From: JAMIFN01 sp964544605
GTDB taxonomy: Bacteria; Pseudomonadota; Gammaproteobacteria; Burkholderiales; Burkholderiaceae_C
Direction of reading: 5' to 3'
NCBI GenBank assembly: GCA_964544605.1
Contig: CAZJBX010000009.1
Span: forward strand, 1-64,000
DNA length: 64,000 nt
The position numbers and the translations under genes are program-made. This document shows positions 33,187 through 41,739 of this stretch, piece after piece (within the stretch, counting starts at the first letter, position 1; every line of letters begins with the position of its first letter). The notes beneath the pieces are model-generated. The model had not been told where the DNA came from and searched no databases. It was given only the letters and a program-made list of their open reading frames with translations.

Positions 33187-33837
33187 TTAGGGGCAGGGGC
33201 TGAATTCTTGGCCCTGCAAAACGGGGCGCAGGCGCAGCAATTGCTCGCGCAGGCTTTCGTCGGCGGCCTCAATGCGCAGGTGCACGCCATCCACGGGTTC
33301 GAGCAAAGTGATGATTTGTGCCGTATTCACGCCGCGCTTTTTCAGTTGGGCCAAGCCCAAATTGGCCTGGCTTTCTTGGTCGTAATAGGCCAGCACAATG
33401 CCGTGCTGAAAACCGGGCGGCGCATCTTTGAAGTTGCTGATGCGCAGGCGGCGCAGTTCTTCTTTCTTTTTGTTCAAGGTGGCGGCATTGGGGTAGCGGC
33501 CCAAATAAATCATCCATTGGCCAGCGGTTTTCAGCTCTTGGCGCTGCCAACTGCCAGCGGGCAAATGGGCTTTGAATTGGGTCTCAATGTGCTGGGCTAG
33601 GCTGGGCTCAAGCAAGGCGCTGCTGAGGCAAACCGTGGGGTTGCTCAATTGCGCCAGATGCTGCGGTGTGGAGTTGGTAATCAGGCGCAGTTGCTGGGGA
33701 TTCAGTTCCTCTTGCAAATAGGCTGAGCTGCGATGGGTTTGAGGGTCAAAACCCCAAAGCGCCAGCCAGCCGTGGCTCCAGGCCCAAAAGCCCAGATTGA
33801 GCAGCAGCAAGAGAATGAGGAAGGCGCGCAGTTTCAT
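33187..33837 (-). CDS. SPOR-domain inner-membrane protein
   Basis: A 216-aa protein with one N-terminal membrane anchor (LRAFLILLLLLNLGFWAW) and a C-terminal SPOR-like region (GQWMIYLGRYPNAATLNKKK near 107-126, then ELRRLRISN). Such domains bind denuded glycan strands at division sites. It lies 15 bp downstream of birA. In related bacteria coaX (type III pantothenate kinase) normally lies between these two genes, but it is missing here. Confidence 0.75.
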   Translation of the reverse strand: MKLRAFLILLLLLNLGFWAWSHGWLALWGFDPQTHRSSAYLQEELNPQQLRLITNSTPQHLAQLSNPTVCLSSALLEPSLAQHIETQFKAHLPAGSWQRQELKTAGQWMIYLGRYPNAATLNKKKEELRRLRISNFKDAPPGFQHGIVLAYYDQESQANLGLAQLKKRGVNTAQIITLLEPVDGVHLRIEAADESLREQLLRLRPVLQGQEFSPCP

Positions 33838-33852
33838 AGATAGAGGGCAAGT

Positions 33853-34749
33853 CTAAGCCAAGCTGGAGCGCAAAGAGATTTCGGCGCTGTAGATGGTTTC
33901 CACGCTGCCGTCGGCATGTTGAATTTGGTAGCCACCATCAGCGGCCACGCCGAGGGCGATGGCCGCTTGCTGCGGCGTGGGGCCTTGGCGGGCGGCTTGA
34001 GCCTGCACGGGCTGGCCGCGCAAAATGTCGCGGCTTTGAAAACGCGGCGCAAAAGGTGCAAAGCCGCTGTGTTCAAACTGCAACAAGGCTTGGCAGATGG
34101 TGAATATGAGGCGGTGACACAGGGCGGGCAAATCGGCCAGTTGCGGCGCTTGGGGGCCAAAGACTTGGGCCAAATCGGCCACGGGGCTGCGCAAATCGGG
34201 GCCACTGGGGCCGCCCTCTACATTCAGGCCGACGCCAGCGACGAGCCAGCGCGGGCTGTGGCCGGTGGCCAAGGCTTGCACTGGCAGCAGGCTGGAATCA
34301 ATGGGGGTGGTTTCCAGCAGAATGCCGCCGAGTTTGGCGTATTGGCCACCGCCTTGCGGCAGGGGCAGACAGATATCATTGGGCCACTTTAAGGCGATTT
34401 CTGCGCCCAAGGTTTCCGCCACGGCGCAGCCCACGGCCAGCGAGAGGCCAGACCAATCGGGCGGCGCATAGGCCAGGCCGATAGAGAAGCTCAGGCTGCG
34501 CCAAGCGGCTTGCGCGGCGTTGGCGCTGCCGCTTTGCCATTCTCGCCCCAAGCGGCCACGGCCTGCGCTTTGGGTATCGGCCCAAAGCAGTTGCGGGTGG
34601 GTGCGCCCGGCTTGCGCTTGGCGCAGCAATTCGGAGTTGCTGGAATCGACCACAGGCAGGTGCCGCACTTCTAGGCCCGCCAGCCGCTGGGGGGCCAGCT
34701 CAAGCAGGGCGTGATGAAGTGAGGCAGACCAAGTGGCGGCGGCAGACAC
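33853..34749 (-). CDS. birA: Biotin--[acetyl-CoA-carboxylase] ligase
   Basis: Attaches biotin to the biotin carboxyl carrier protein through biotinyl-AMP. It has 298 aa from the GTG at 34749; an upstream ATG at 34797 (314 aa) would overlap surA by 38 bp. The catalytic part shows VVDSSNSELLRQA, SAGRGRLGREW (the GRGRxGR biotin-AMP loop), SFSIGLAYAP, LKWPNDICL and KLGGILLET, then GVGLNVEG. The N-terminal DNA-binding helix-turn-helix of E. coli BirA is absent, so it should be a ligase only. Confidence 0.9.
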   Translation of the reverse strand: MSAAATWSASLHHALLELAPQRLAGLEVRHLPVVDSSNSELLRQAQAGRTHPQLLWADTQSAGRGRLGREWQSGSANAAQAAWRSLSFSIGLAYAPPDWSGLSLAVGCAVAETLGAEIALKWPNDICLPLPQGGGQYAKLGGILLETTPIDSSLLPVQALATGHSPRWLVAGVGLNVEGGPSGPDLRSPVADLAQVFGPQAPQLADLPALCHRLIFTICQALLQFEHSGFAPFAPRFQSRDILRGQPVQAQAARQGPTPQQAAIALGVAADGGYQIQHADGSVETIYSAEISLRSSLA

Positions 34750-34759
34750 GGCAGCGGCC

Positions 34760-36142
34760 TTAGTTTTGTACTGGGTCGAGCGGGCGGCGATGCTCAATAT
34801 AGGCGCGGGCGCGGACTTCTTCGGCCCAGATTTTGTAGTTTTCCTCGCCCTTGACTTTTTTCAGGGCTTGGCGTGCCAGCTCGCGCTGCTGCAAATCGCT
34901 CAAGTCCACGCGTTGGCGGTCTTGCACTTCAATCAAGTGCACGCCGAAACGACTGACCACGGGTGCAGAAACACGGCCTGGCTCCAGGGTGTCCATCACG
35001 CTTTCAAATTCAGGCACAAATTGGCCAGGTTCGGCCCAGCCGAGGCTACCGCCTTGCTCGGCGGAACCATCTTGCGAGTAGCGGGCGGCGGCTTGTTCAA
35101 AGCTGATGCGACCCGCCACGATGTCTTGCCGCAGTTGGCTCAGTTGTGCCACCAATTGGTCTTGGCTTTGGCCCTCATCGCTGCGCAAAATGATGTGGCG
35201 CACAGCGGTTTGCACCACGGTGTTGGCGGCGCTGGGGACGCGGCGCTCCAGCAGCTTGAGGATGTGGAAACCTGCGGGAGAGCGCACGGGCTCAGAGACT
35301 TCGCCCACTTGCAGTTGGTTGGCGACCAGCACAAAGAGGTCGGGGTATTGATCGCGCAGGCGCAAGCCCATAGCGCCGCCCATATCGCGGCTGCCGTCCG
35401 AATGCGTTTCCGCGATTTTGGCAAAGCTGCCACGGCGGGCTTGTTGCGCCAGTTGGCGCGCTTTGGCTTGCAGGCTTTGCGCCTGGGCCACGCTGGCGTT
35501 TTCAGGCACGGCCACCAAAATCTGCGCCAAATGCAGGCGCTCGTAACTGGCATCGCCTGTCAAGCGGGCTTGTTCGGCGAGCCAGTTGTCGATTTCTTCT
35601 TCGCTGACTTTGGCGTTGTTGATGTGGTAGTCGTGGATGCGTTCGAGCAGCAACTCATCGCGCAAATCGCTGCGCAATTGCACGATGGAGACGCCATCGT
35701 TGCGCAGTTTTTGCAGCAATTGGTCTTCCGTCATATTGCTGCGCACGGCCAAATTGTGCAGGGCCGCTTGCACGCTGGCCTCGTCCACCGTCATGCCCAT
35801 GTCTTTGGCATCTTGCACCATGGCGCGATCGGTGATGATTTTGTCGAGCACGGTTTGCTCCAGCTCTTGTGAGGGCGGCAGGGCTTGGCCCGCATGGAGC
35901 AGTTGTACGGAAATGCGCAGGACGCGTGAGCGCAGGTCTTGGTAAGTGATGGGCTCATCATTGACGACGACCAAAATCCAATCGCTTTTGCGCTGTTGCT
36001 TGGGATCCAGAGGTTGTGCGCTGATCAGTTGTGTCTCGCTGTGTAGTCGGGTGCTGGATGTGGCCTTGCCTTGGGCCAAGGCGCTCAGGCTCAGGGTCAA
36101 GGCCAAGGGCAATAGAGTGAGGGTGCGTGGTTGAAGGCGCAT
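34760..36142 (-). CDS. surA: Periplasmic chaperone and peptidyl-prolyl isomerase SurA
   Basis: Folds outer-membrane proteins, LptD included, in the periplasm. The 460-aa protein has a signal peptide (TLTLLPLALTLSLSALAQG), an N-terminal chaperone region (VNDEPITYQDLRSRVLRISV, VLDKIITDRAMVQDAKDMG) and two parvulin domains: one around LAQILVAVPENASVAQAQ, the other around RHIILRSDEGQSQDQLVAQL, with SQDGSAEQGGSLGW. It follows lptD by 10 bp and precedes birA, giving a lptD-surA-birA-SPOR transcription unit. Confidence 0.95.
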   Translation of the reverse strand: MRLQPRTLTLLPLALTLSLSALAQGKATSSTRLHSETQLISAQPLDPKQQRKSDWILVVVNDEPITYQDLRSRVLRISVQLLHAGQALPPSQELEQTVLDKIITDRAMVQDAKDMGMTVDEASVQAALHNLAVRSNMTEDQLLQKLRNDGVSIVQLRSDLRDELLLERIHDYHINNAKVSEEEIDNWLAEQARLTGDASYERLHLAQILVAVPENASVAQAQSLQAKARQLAQQARRGSFAKIAETHSDGSRDMGGAMGLRLRDQYPDLFVLVANQLQVGEVSEPVRSPAGFHILKLLERRVPSAANTVVQTAVRHIILRSDEGQSQDQLVAQLSQLRQDIVAGRISFEQAAARYSQDGSAEQGGSLGWAEPGQFVPEFESVMDTLEPGRVSAPVVSRFGVHLIEVQDRQRVDLSDLQQRELARQALKKVKGEENYKIWAEEVRARAYIEHRRPLDPVQN

Positions 36143-36152
36143 AAGGCATCCC

Positions 36153-38558
36153 TTAGTCGAGGTCTAAAAATGGGCGGTTGCGGGTGATGTTGGGGTCGCG
36201 CAGCAATTGGTAGCGCGGCACATTCTCTTGCAGGGTTTGCAGCGGACTGGCACCGATGCGTGAGAAACCCACAAACTCTAACTGAAACAAAATGCGCTTG
36301 GAGGACTGGCTGGCGGTGTTGCTGCGGCGCTCCAACGCAAAGCGGCCAATCCAGCAGCCGCCGTCGTATTCCAAACCAATCAGGCTATCCACGGGCTTGT
36401 TCTCAGGCAGGCTGTAGTTGATGCGGCCCACGCTATACCAACGGCCAGGCCCTAGGCCCCAGCCCGCGTATTGCGCCCCACTGACGGGGGCGCTACCGCG
36501 ATTGAGCGGCCACTGCCAGCCGATGTCCAGCAGCTCGCTTTGGCCGCGTTGGTAGCGGTAGGCGGCAGACACCACATGGTAGGGGCTGGGGTGGTAGCGT
36601 CCGCCCAAAGTGGCGCGTTCCGAGCGCTCACTCTTGGGGTTGTATTGCACGATGCCGTCGGCGCTCCAGCGTTCGCTGATTTGTGCTTGTGCGCCAAACA
36701 GCATGTCAGACAGGCGGGCTTCGTCAGCCTCGCCGCCGGGCAGCACCACGCGCTGGTCTTTGAAGCGCAGGCGCTGGGCATAGGCCAAGCGCAGCAGCTC
36801 GCCGCCCGTCTCAGGGTTCACCAAGCGCGATTGCACGCCCAAAGTCAGCAGGTTGTTATTGGCCACACGGTCTTCGCCGTTGAAGGCGTTTTCGGTGTAA
36901 ATGCTGGTGAAGTTGAAATCGTTTTGCGCACTGTCGAAATTGGGCAAATCGTTTTGCTCGCGGTAAGGCGTGTAGGTGTAGAAGGCGCGTGGCTCTAGGC
37001 TTTGCACATAATTTTTGCCAAAAAATGTGGCCTCGCGCTCAAAAATCAAACCCGCATCCAAGCTCAAAGTCGGCACGCTCAGACTGTGGTTTTTGCGGCC
37101 TGTGGGCAGGGCTTCGTCCAGCGCGTAGTGGCGCCACTGCCATTTGGCCTTGGGCACCACAAACCAACTGGGCTGGCGCAGGGCGTAGGCGACTTCTGCC
37201 TTGGCCACGGTGCGGCGGCCATTGGGCTGCAAGGTCAGGCTTTTGTCGGCCTCAAACTTGCTGTGCTCGATTTCAGTGTGGTAGCGAAAACCGCTGATGC
37301 CGCCGCCCTTCCAGCCCAAGGTGAGTGAGGGCAGGCGATCGTAAGGCGGCGTTACCACAGACTCATCAATCTGCTGGGTTTGCCATTTCAGGCTGCGAAT
37401 GCGGGCGTAGCGGCCTTCGCTCTCCCAATCAAGGCGCAGCTCGCTGGGCAGGGTGCGCTCGGTGAGGGCATTCACATCTGAAAAATCGCGCCAGTAGTTG
37501 CCGTCACTCACGCGGTTCAGGCGGGCGCTCAAGTTCAGGCTGTCGCGTGGGCTCAACTGCGCGGGCAAGTCCAAGGCTTGCTGAAAATCGCCTGAAATGC
37601 CCCAGCGGTCGCGGTGGCGCAGGCGGTCATTGGGCATGATGTTGCCGCGCCATTGCAGGGCATTGCGCTCACCCAAATAGCGGAACTCCTGCCCCAAGCT
37701 CAGGCCGCGCTTGGTTTTGATGCTGGGCGTGAAAGTGGCGTCCATATGCGGCGCAATGTTCCAGTACACAGGCTGGTGGTATTCCACGCCGCTGGTGCTG
37801 TCAATGGCGATGGAAGGCGGCAGCAGGCCGCTTTTGCGTTTGTCCGTCAGGGGGAAGCTGAGAATCGGTGCAGCCAGAATCGGCACATCCATAAAGCGCA
37901 GTTGCACGCCACGGGCCAAGCCCGTTTCGTCGTCCAAATCAAAGTCCACCTTGTCGGCGCGCAGCTCCCAAGCGGGCTTGCCGTTTTTGCCCGCGCAGGC
38001 GTGGCCCTTGGGGTCTTCTGGGGTGCAAATGCAAGAGCTGTAATTGCCGCCGATTAAGGTGGCGTGCTGCTTGTCAATGAACTGGATGCGCTCAGCCTGA
38101 CCGCCGCCTTGGCTGATGGCAAAGTGGTAGCTCGGCGTAGTCATATAGCCTTCGAGCGTGTCGGGGTCGATATTCACTTCATCGCCAGTGAAGACATTGC
38201 CGTCTTTCTCAATGCGCACACTGCCACGCGCCAGAGCGCGGTTGTCGCTTTGGCGGTATTCCAGCGCATCGGCCTGCACCGTCGTGCCTTCGTATTCGAG
38301 CTTGGCCGAGCCTGAGAGCACGACATTCTCACCCGTCACACCGCTGAGGGTGTCGCCCTCAAGATAGATGTTTTCTGCGGCCAAGGGCAGGGGCACATCT
38401 TGGCCCAAAAGCTGGGCGCTAGAGGGCCGCGCCACGCGTTCAGCGGTGGCATGGCTTTGCTCTTGCGCTTGCAAAGAGGCGGCCAGCAAGCTGCCAGCCA
38501 GCGCCAACGCCGACAAGCGAAACGGGGAGCGAGTGAGAGAAAAAGAAGGCCGCTGCAT
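36153..38558 (-). CDS. lptD: LPS-assembly protein LptD
   Basis: Outer-membrane barrel that inserts lipopolysaccharide into the outer leaflet. The 801-aa length is normal. A signal peptide ends near residue 31 (ALALAGSLLAASLQAQ). The N-terminal jellyroll (OstA) has EGDTLSGVTGENVVLSGSAK. CICTPEDPKGHACAGK holds a Cys cluster that probably contributes the structural disulfides. The long C-terminal barrel has many aromatic strands (YAGWGLGPGRWYSVGRINY, FQLEFVGFSRIG). It is divergent from the kinase gene at 38653, a conserved neighbourhood. Confidence 0.95.
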   Translation of the reverse strand: MQRPSFSLTRSPFRLSALALAGSLLAASLQAQEQSHATAERVARPSSAQLLGQDVPLPLAAENIYLEGDTLSGVTGENVVLSGSAKLEYEGTTVQADALEYRQSDNRALARGSVRIEKDGNVFTGDEVNIDPDTLEGYMTTPSYHFAISQGGGQAERIQFIDKQHATLIGGNYSSCICTPEDPKGHACAGKNGKPAWELRADKVDFDLDDETGLARGVQLRFMDVPILAAPILSFPLTDKRKSGLLPPSIAIDSTSGVEYHQPVYWNIAPHMDATFTPSIKTKRGLSLGQEFRYLGERNALQWRGNIMPNDRLRHRDRWGISGDFQQALDLPAQLSPRDSLNLSARLNRVSDGNYWRDFSDVNALTERTLPSELRLDWESEGRYARIRSLKWQTQQIDESVVTPPYDRLPSLTLGWKGGGISGFRYHTEIEHSKFEADKSLTLQPNGRRTVAKAEVAYALRQPSWFVVPKAKWQWRHYALDEALPTGRKNHSLSVPTLSLDAGLIFEREATFFGKNYVQSLEPRAFYTYTPYREQNDLPNFDSAQNDFNFTSIYTENAFNGEDRVANNNLLTLGVQSRLVNPETGGELLRLAYAQRLRFKDQRVVLPGGEADEARLSDMLFGAQAQISERWSADGIVQYNPKSERSERATLGGRYHPSPYHVVSAAYRYQRGQSELLDIGWQWPLNRGSAPVSGAQYAGWGLGPGRWYSVGRINYSLPENKPVDSLIGLEYDGGCWIGRFALERRSNTASQSSKRILFQLEFVGFSRIGASPLQTLQENVPRYQLLRDPNITRNRPFLDLD

Positions 38559-38652
38559 GGGTGGTGGGTCAAGTCAAGCTGTGGGCAGAGGGAGGCGGCG
38601 CAGCCGTTAAACTTCGCCCCATCTGCCTCTTGATGCCAATCCGCCATTATCC

Positions 38653-39726
38653 ATGACTGCCCCTGCTTCTTCTGCCGCCATCGTGTGGCCTTCTGCCCAG
38701 CGCCAAGCCGCTTTTGAAACCTGGCTGGCCGCGCTTGCCCCAGCCCAAGGGCTGAACGCCGCCAGCCTGCGTGTGGCCTCAGCCGATGCCTCGTTTCGCC
38801 GCTACTTCCGCATTGACACCCTGGCGGGAGCCAGCCGCATCATCATGGATGCGCCGCCTGAAGTGGAGAACAGTGCGCCCTTTGTGCGCATGGCCCGCTT
38901 GCTGGGTGCGGCAGGCTTGGCCGTGCCCGAAGTGCTGGACTGGGACGAGGCCCAGGGTTTTATGCTGCTGAGCGATTTGGGTGCAGACACCATGATGAGC
39001 GCCTTGAACAGCGCGCAGCCCGAGGCCGCCCTGCCCCTGTTCAAGCAGGCCATTGCCGCCTTGGTGCAAATGCAGCAGCAGGGCCAGCCTGCCAGCCTGC
39101 CGCCTTATGACGAGGCGCTGCTGCGCCGCGAGTTGCAGCTTTTCCCTGATTGGTATGTGCAGCAGCACAAAGGCATTGCCTTGAGCGAGGCCGAGAGCGC
39201 CACCTTGCAGCAGGCTTTTGAGCGCATCGTGGCCGAAGTGCTGCAAGCGCCCACTGTGCTGGTGCACCGTGACTTCATGCCGCGCAACCTCATGCTGCCC
39301 GTGCAAGCAGGCGGCCCGCTGGGTGTGCTGGACTTCCAAGATGCGGTGCATGGCCCCATCACTTACGACATCGCCAGCCTCATGCGCGATGCCTTTATCA
39401 GTTGGCCTGAGGATTTTGTGATTGATGTGACCGTGCGCTACTGGCAAGCAGCACGCGCGGCGGGCCTGCCCGTGCCCGAGGACTTTGGCGAATTTTGGCG
39501 TGCGGTGGAATGGATGGGCTTGCAGCGCCACCTGAAAGTGGCGGGGATTTTTGCCCGCCTCACCCTGCGTGATGGCAAAGAAAAGTATTTGGCCGATGCG
39601 CCACGCTTCATCCACTACATCCGCCACACTTGCGCACGCTATATCGAGTTGAAACCTTTGCTGCGCCTCATCGACCGCATTGAAGGCATAGAAGAAGCCA
39701 ATGCCTATTCTTTTGGGCGTTTGTAA
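38653..39726 (+). CDS. amgK: Phosphotransferase, AmgK-like (N-acetylmuramate/N-acetylglucosamine kinase)
   Basis: A 357-aa aminoglycoside-phosphotransferase-fold kinase. VLVHRDFMPRNLML is the catalytic HxDxxxxN loop, and GVLDFQDAVHGPITYDIASL holds the metal-binding Asp. It begins with SADASFRRYFRI, typical of AmgK, the anomeric MurNAc/GlcNAc kinase of a peptidoglycan recycling route. Its position divergent from lptD also fits. The usual partner murU (nucleotidyltransferase) is absent; a small membrane protein follows after 27 bp. The AmgK name is a family inference. Confidence 0.82.
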   Translation: MTAPASSAAIVWPSAQRQAAFETWLAALAPAQGLNAASLRVASADASFRRYFRIDTLAGASRIIMDAPPEVENSAPFVRMARLLGAAGLAVPEVLDWDEAQGFMLLSDLGADTMMSALNSAQPEAALPLFKQAIAALVQMQQQGQPASLPPYDEALLRRELQLFPDWYVQQHKGIALSEAESATLQQAFERIVAEVLQAPTVLVHRDFMPRNLMLPVQAGGPLGVLDFQDAVHGPITYDIASLMRDAFISWPEDFVIDVTVRYWQAARAAGLPVPEDFGEFWRAVEWMGLQRHLKVAGIFARLTLRDGKEKYLADAPRFIHYIRHTCARYIELKPLLRLIDRIEGIEEANAYSFGRL

Positions 39727-39753
39727 ACCCAACCCACCCAATAGGAGAGCCCC

Positions 39754-40170
39754 ATGAACACCCCCAACCCAGCCCAATTGGCCCTAGGCCCGCGTCGCCT
39801 GAGTGTGATGAAGCACAGCTTCCAAGTGGCGGCCCTGCCCGCCTTTGTGCTGGGGGCGCTGACGGCGGCTGTGCCGCGTTTGTGGAGCTTGATTGGCTTG
39901 GATGTGGGCGCTAACGGCGTGGTCGCCATGCTGTATTCCTGCGTGCTCATGGCCGTGGGGGTGTGGTCTTTCCTTGGCGCGCGCCGCCCTGAGGCCCACA
40001 CTGGCTTGTGGCTGTTTATGGGGGTTTACAAGGGTTTGGCCTTTGTCGTGCTGAGCCTGCATTTTTGGGCCGCAGGCACGGGGCCGCTGGCGGGCTGGGC
40101 CATTGCGGGCATTTATTTGTTTTTGAGCATCTATAGCCTGCTGCTCTACCCTTGGCGGCAGGCCCTGTAA
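39754..40170 (+). CDS. Small four-helix membrane protein, unknown
   Basis: A 138-aa protein with four hydrophobic segments (near 24-44, 53-75, 85-103 and 113-132). The first contains VAALPAFVLGALTAAVP and the second VVAMLYSCVLMAVGVWSFLG. ATG at 39754 follows AGGAGAG. I do not recognise the family. It lies between the AmgK-like kinase and the GMC oxidoreductase on the same strand and may be co-transcribed with both. Confidence 0.75.
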   Translation: MNTPNPAQLALGPRRLSVMKHSFQVAALPAFVLGALTAAVPRLWSLIGLDVGANGVVAMLYSCVLMAVGVWSFLGARRPEAHTGLWLFMGVYKGLAFVVLSLHFWAAGTGPLAGWAIAGIYLFLSIYSLLLYPWRQAL

Positions 40171-40207
40171 AGCGGCCACGGGCGAAGCAATCGGCGGGGG
40201 ATTTGCC

Positions 40208-41701
40208 ATGCACGATTTCGGCATCATTGGTAGCGGCTTTGGCGGCGCTGTGGCGGCTGATGTCCTCAGCCGAGCGGGGGCCGATGTGCTGCTGCTCGAA
40301 CGCGGCCCTTGGCGGCGCAGCCTGCCGACGCAAAGCAGCTCACTCGACCCGGCCCTGCTGCGGCCCTTGCCGCAGGGGCGGCATTTTTTGAGCCATGTGC
40401 TGCACGCCCTGCACCACCCCAAGCTGCCCACGGGCGGCGTGCGCGGCCACCGCCACGGCCTGCTGGAAGTTTTTGCCGAGCCAGGCATTCGCGCCATTTG
40501 CACCAGTGCCGTGGGCGGCGGCAGCCATGCGTATGGCGGCTTGCACGCCCTGCCCTTGCGTGCTGATTATTGGGATGGCCATGCCGAGGGCTTGAGCAGC
40601 GCGGGCATGGCGGCGCACTATCAGGCGCTGTTGCAGCAATGGGGCTCGGCCCCTGCGCCTGCGCCCGAGCACCCGCTGCGCCAAGGCCAACCCGTGCAAG
40701 CTTGGGAGCAGACGGGCGGCCCCTTTGTGCCCCTGCCTGCGGCGCAAGAGCCGCACTGGGGCTATTTGCTGGCGGGCAGTGGCAAGCCGCAGCCGCGCCA
40801 AGTGCATGGCCTGCTGCGGCAGGAGGCCGACTTCCAGCAAGAGGGCTTGTTTGGCTCGCCCACGGGCGGCAAAACCACTTTGGATGTCGCCTGCCTGCTG
40901 CCCGCCATGCAAGCGGCGGGGTTGCAAGTGCAGGCCGAGTGCGCCGTCAGCCACATCGCGCAGCGGCCTGGCGGCGGCTTTGTGCTGCACTACAGCCAAG
41001 GCGCTCAGTCCCAGCAAGTGGCCGTGCGCCAAGTGCTGGTGGCGGCGGGCACGCTGGGCACGGTGGCCTTGCTGCTGCGCAGCCAAGCGGCGGGTGGCCT
41101 GCCGCCCATGCCGGCCTTGGGCCAAGGCTGGGTCAGCAATGGCGATGCCATGGCCTACTTCCCCGTGCGCACGGCGGGCGCGGCACACAGCCGCCACGGC
41201 ATGTACCAGCGCATTTTTCGGCATGAGGCCGACGGTGAAAACGGGCCGATTTTTCTGCAAACGGGTTTGAGCGGCTTGGGTGCCGTGCCCATGCCAGCGG
41301 CCTTGCGGCGCTGGCTGGACCGCGACCTTTTTATTTCCGCCATGGGCATAGACGATGTGCCGGGCCGCCTGTGGCTGGATGCCCGCCAGCGCCTGCGGAT
41401 GGATTACGCGCGCCAAGCGCAGGCGGTGTTTCAGCGCGTGGATGCCCACTGGCGCAGCTTGGGCGCGCTATCGGGCCAGCGCCTGTATTGGGGCCAAGGC
41501 GTGGCCACAGTGCATCCTTTGGGTGGTGCTTGTGTGGGCGCAGATCCGCAGCGCAGCGTGGTCAATGGGCAGGGCCAAGCGCACCAAGTGCCCAGCCTTT
41601 TTGTGGTGGATGGCAGCGCCCTGCCTGCGGCCTTGGGCAGCCCGCCCTCGCTCAGTATTGCGGCCTGGGCGCGGCATGTGGCGCAGGGCTTGCGGGCCTA
41701 G
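40208..41701 (+). CDS. GMC-type (cholesterol-oxidase-like) FAD oxidoreductase
   Basis: A 497-aa flavoprotein. FGIIGSGFGGAVAADVLSRAGADVLLLERG (residues 4-33) is the FAD-binding fold. The signature SAVGGGSHAYGG follows near 105, then VRQVLVAAGTLGTVALLLRS. The C-terminal GMC block reads VHPLGGACVGAD with PSLFVVDGSALPAALGSPPS. It is closest in type to cholesterol-oxidase-like GMC enzymes, but the substrate is not known. A Gln/His-rich middle (HFLSHVLHALHHP) is unusual. It overlaps no neighbour and starts 37 bp after the membrane protein. Confidence 0.82.
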   Translation: MHDFGIIGSGFGGAVAADVLSRAGADVLLLERGPWRRSLPTQSSSLDPALLRPLPQGRHFLSHVLHALHHPKLPTGGVRGHRHGLLEVFAEPGIRAICTSAVGGGSHAYGGLHALPLRADYWDGHAEGLSSAGMAAHYQALLQQWGSAPAPAPEHPLRQGQPVQAWEQTGGPFVPLPAAQEPHWGYLLAGSGKPQPRQVHGLLRQEADFQQEGLFGSPTGGKTTLDVACLLPAMQAAGLQVQAECAVSHIAQRPGGGFVLHYSQGAQSQQVAVRQVLVAAGTLGTVALLLRSQAAGGLPPMPALGQGWVSNGDAMAYFPVRTAGAAHSRHGMYQRIFRHEADGENGPIFLQTGLSGLGAVPMPAALRRWLDRDLFISAMGIDDVPGRLWLDARQRLRMDYARQAQAVFQRVDAHWRSLGALSGQRLYWGQGVATVHPLGGACVGADPQRSVVNGQGQAHQVPSLFVVDGSALPAALGSPPSLSIAAWARHVAQGLRA

Positions 41702-41739
41702 CTCTATCATGCGGCCTGTGCTTTTTTTATTTGCCCGCC

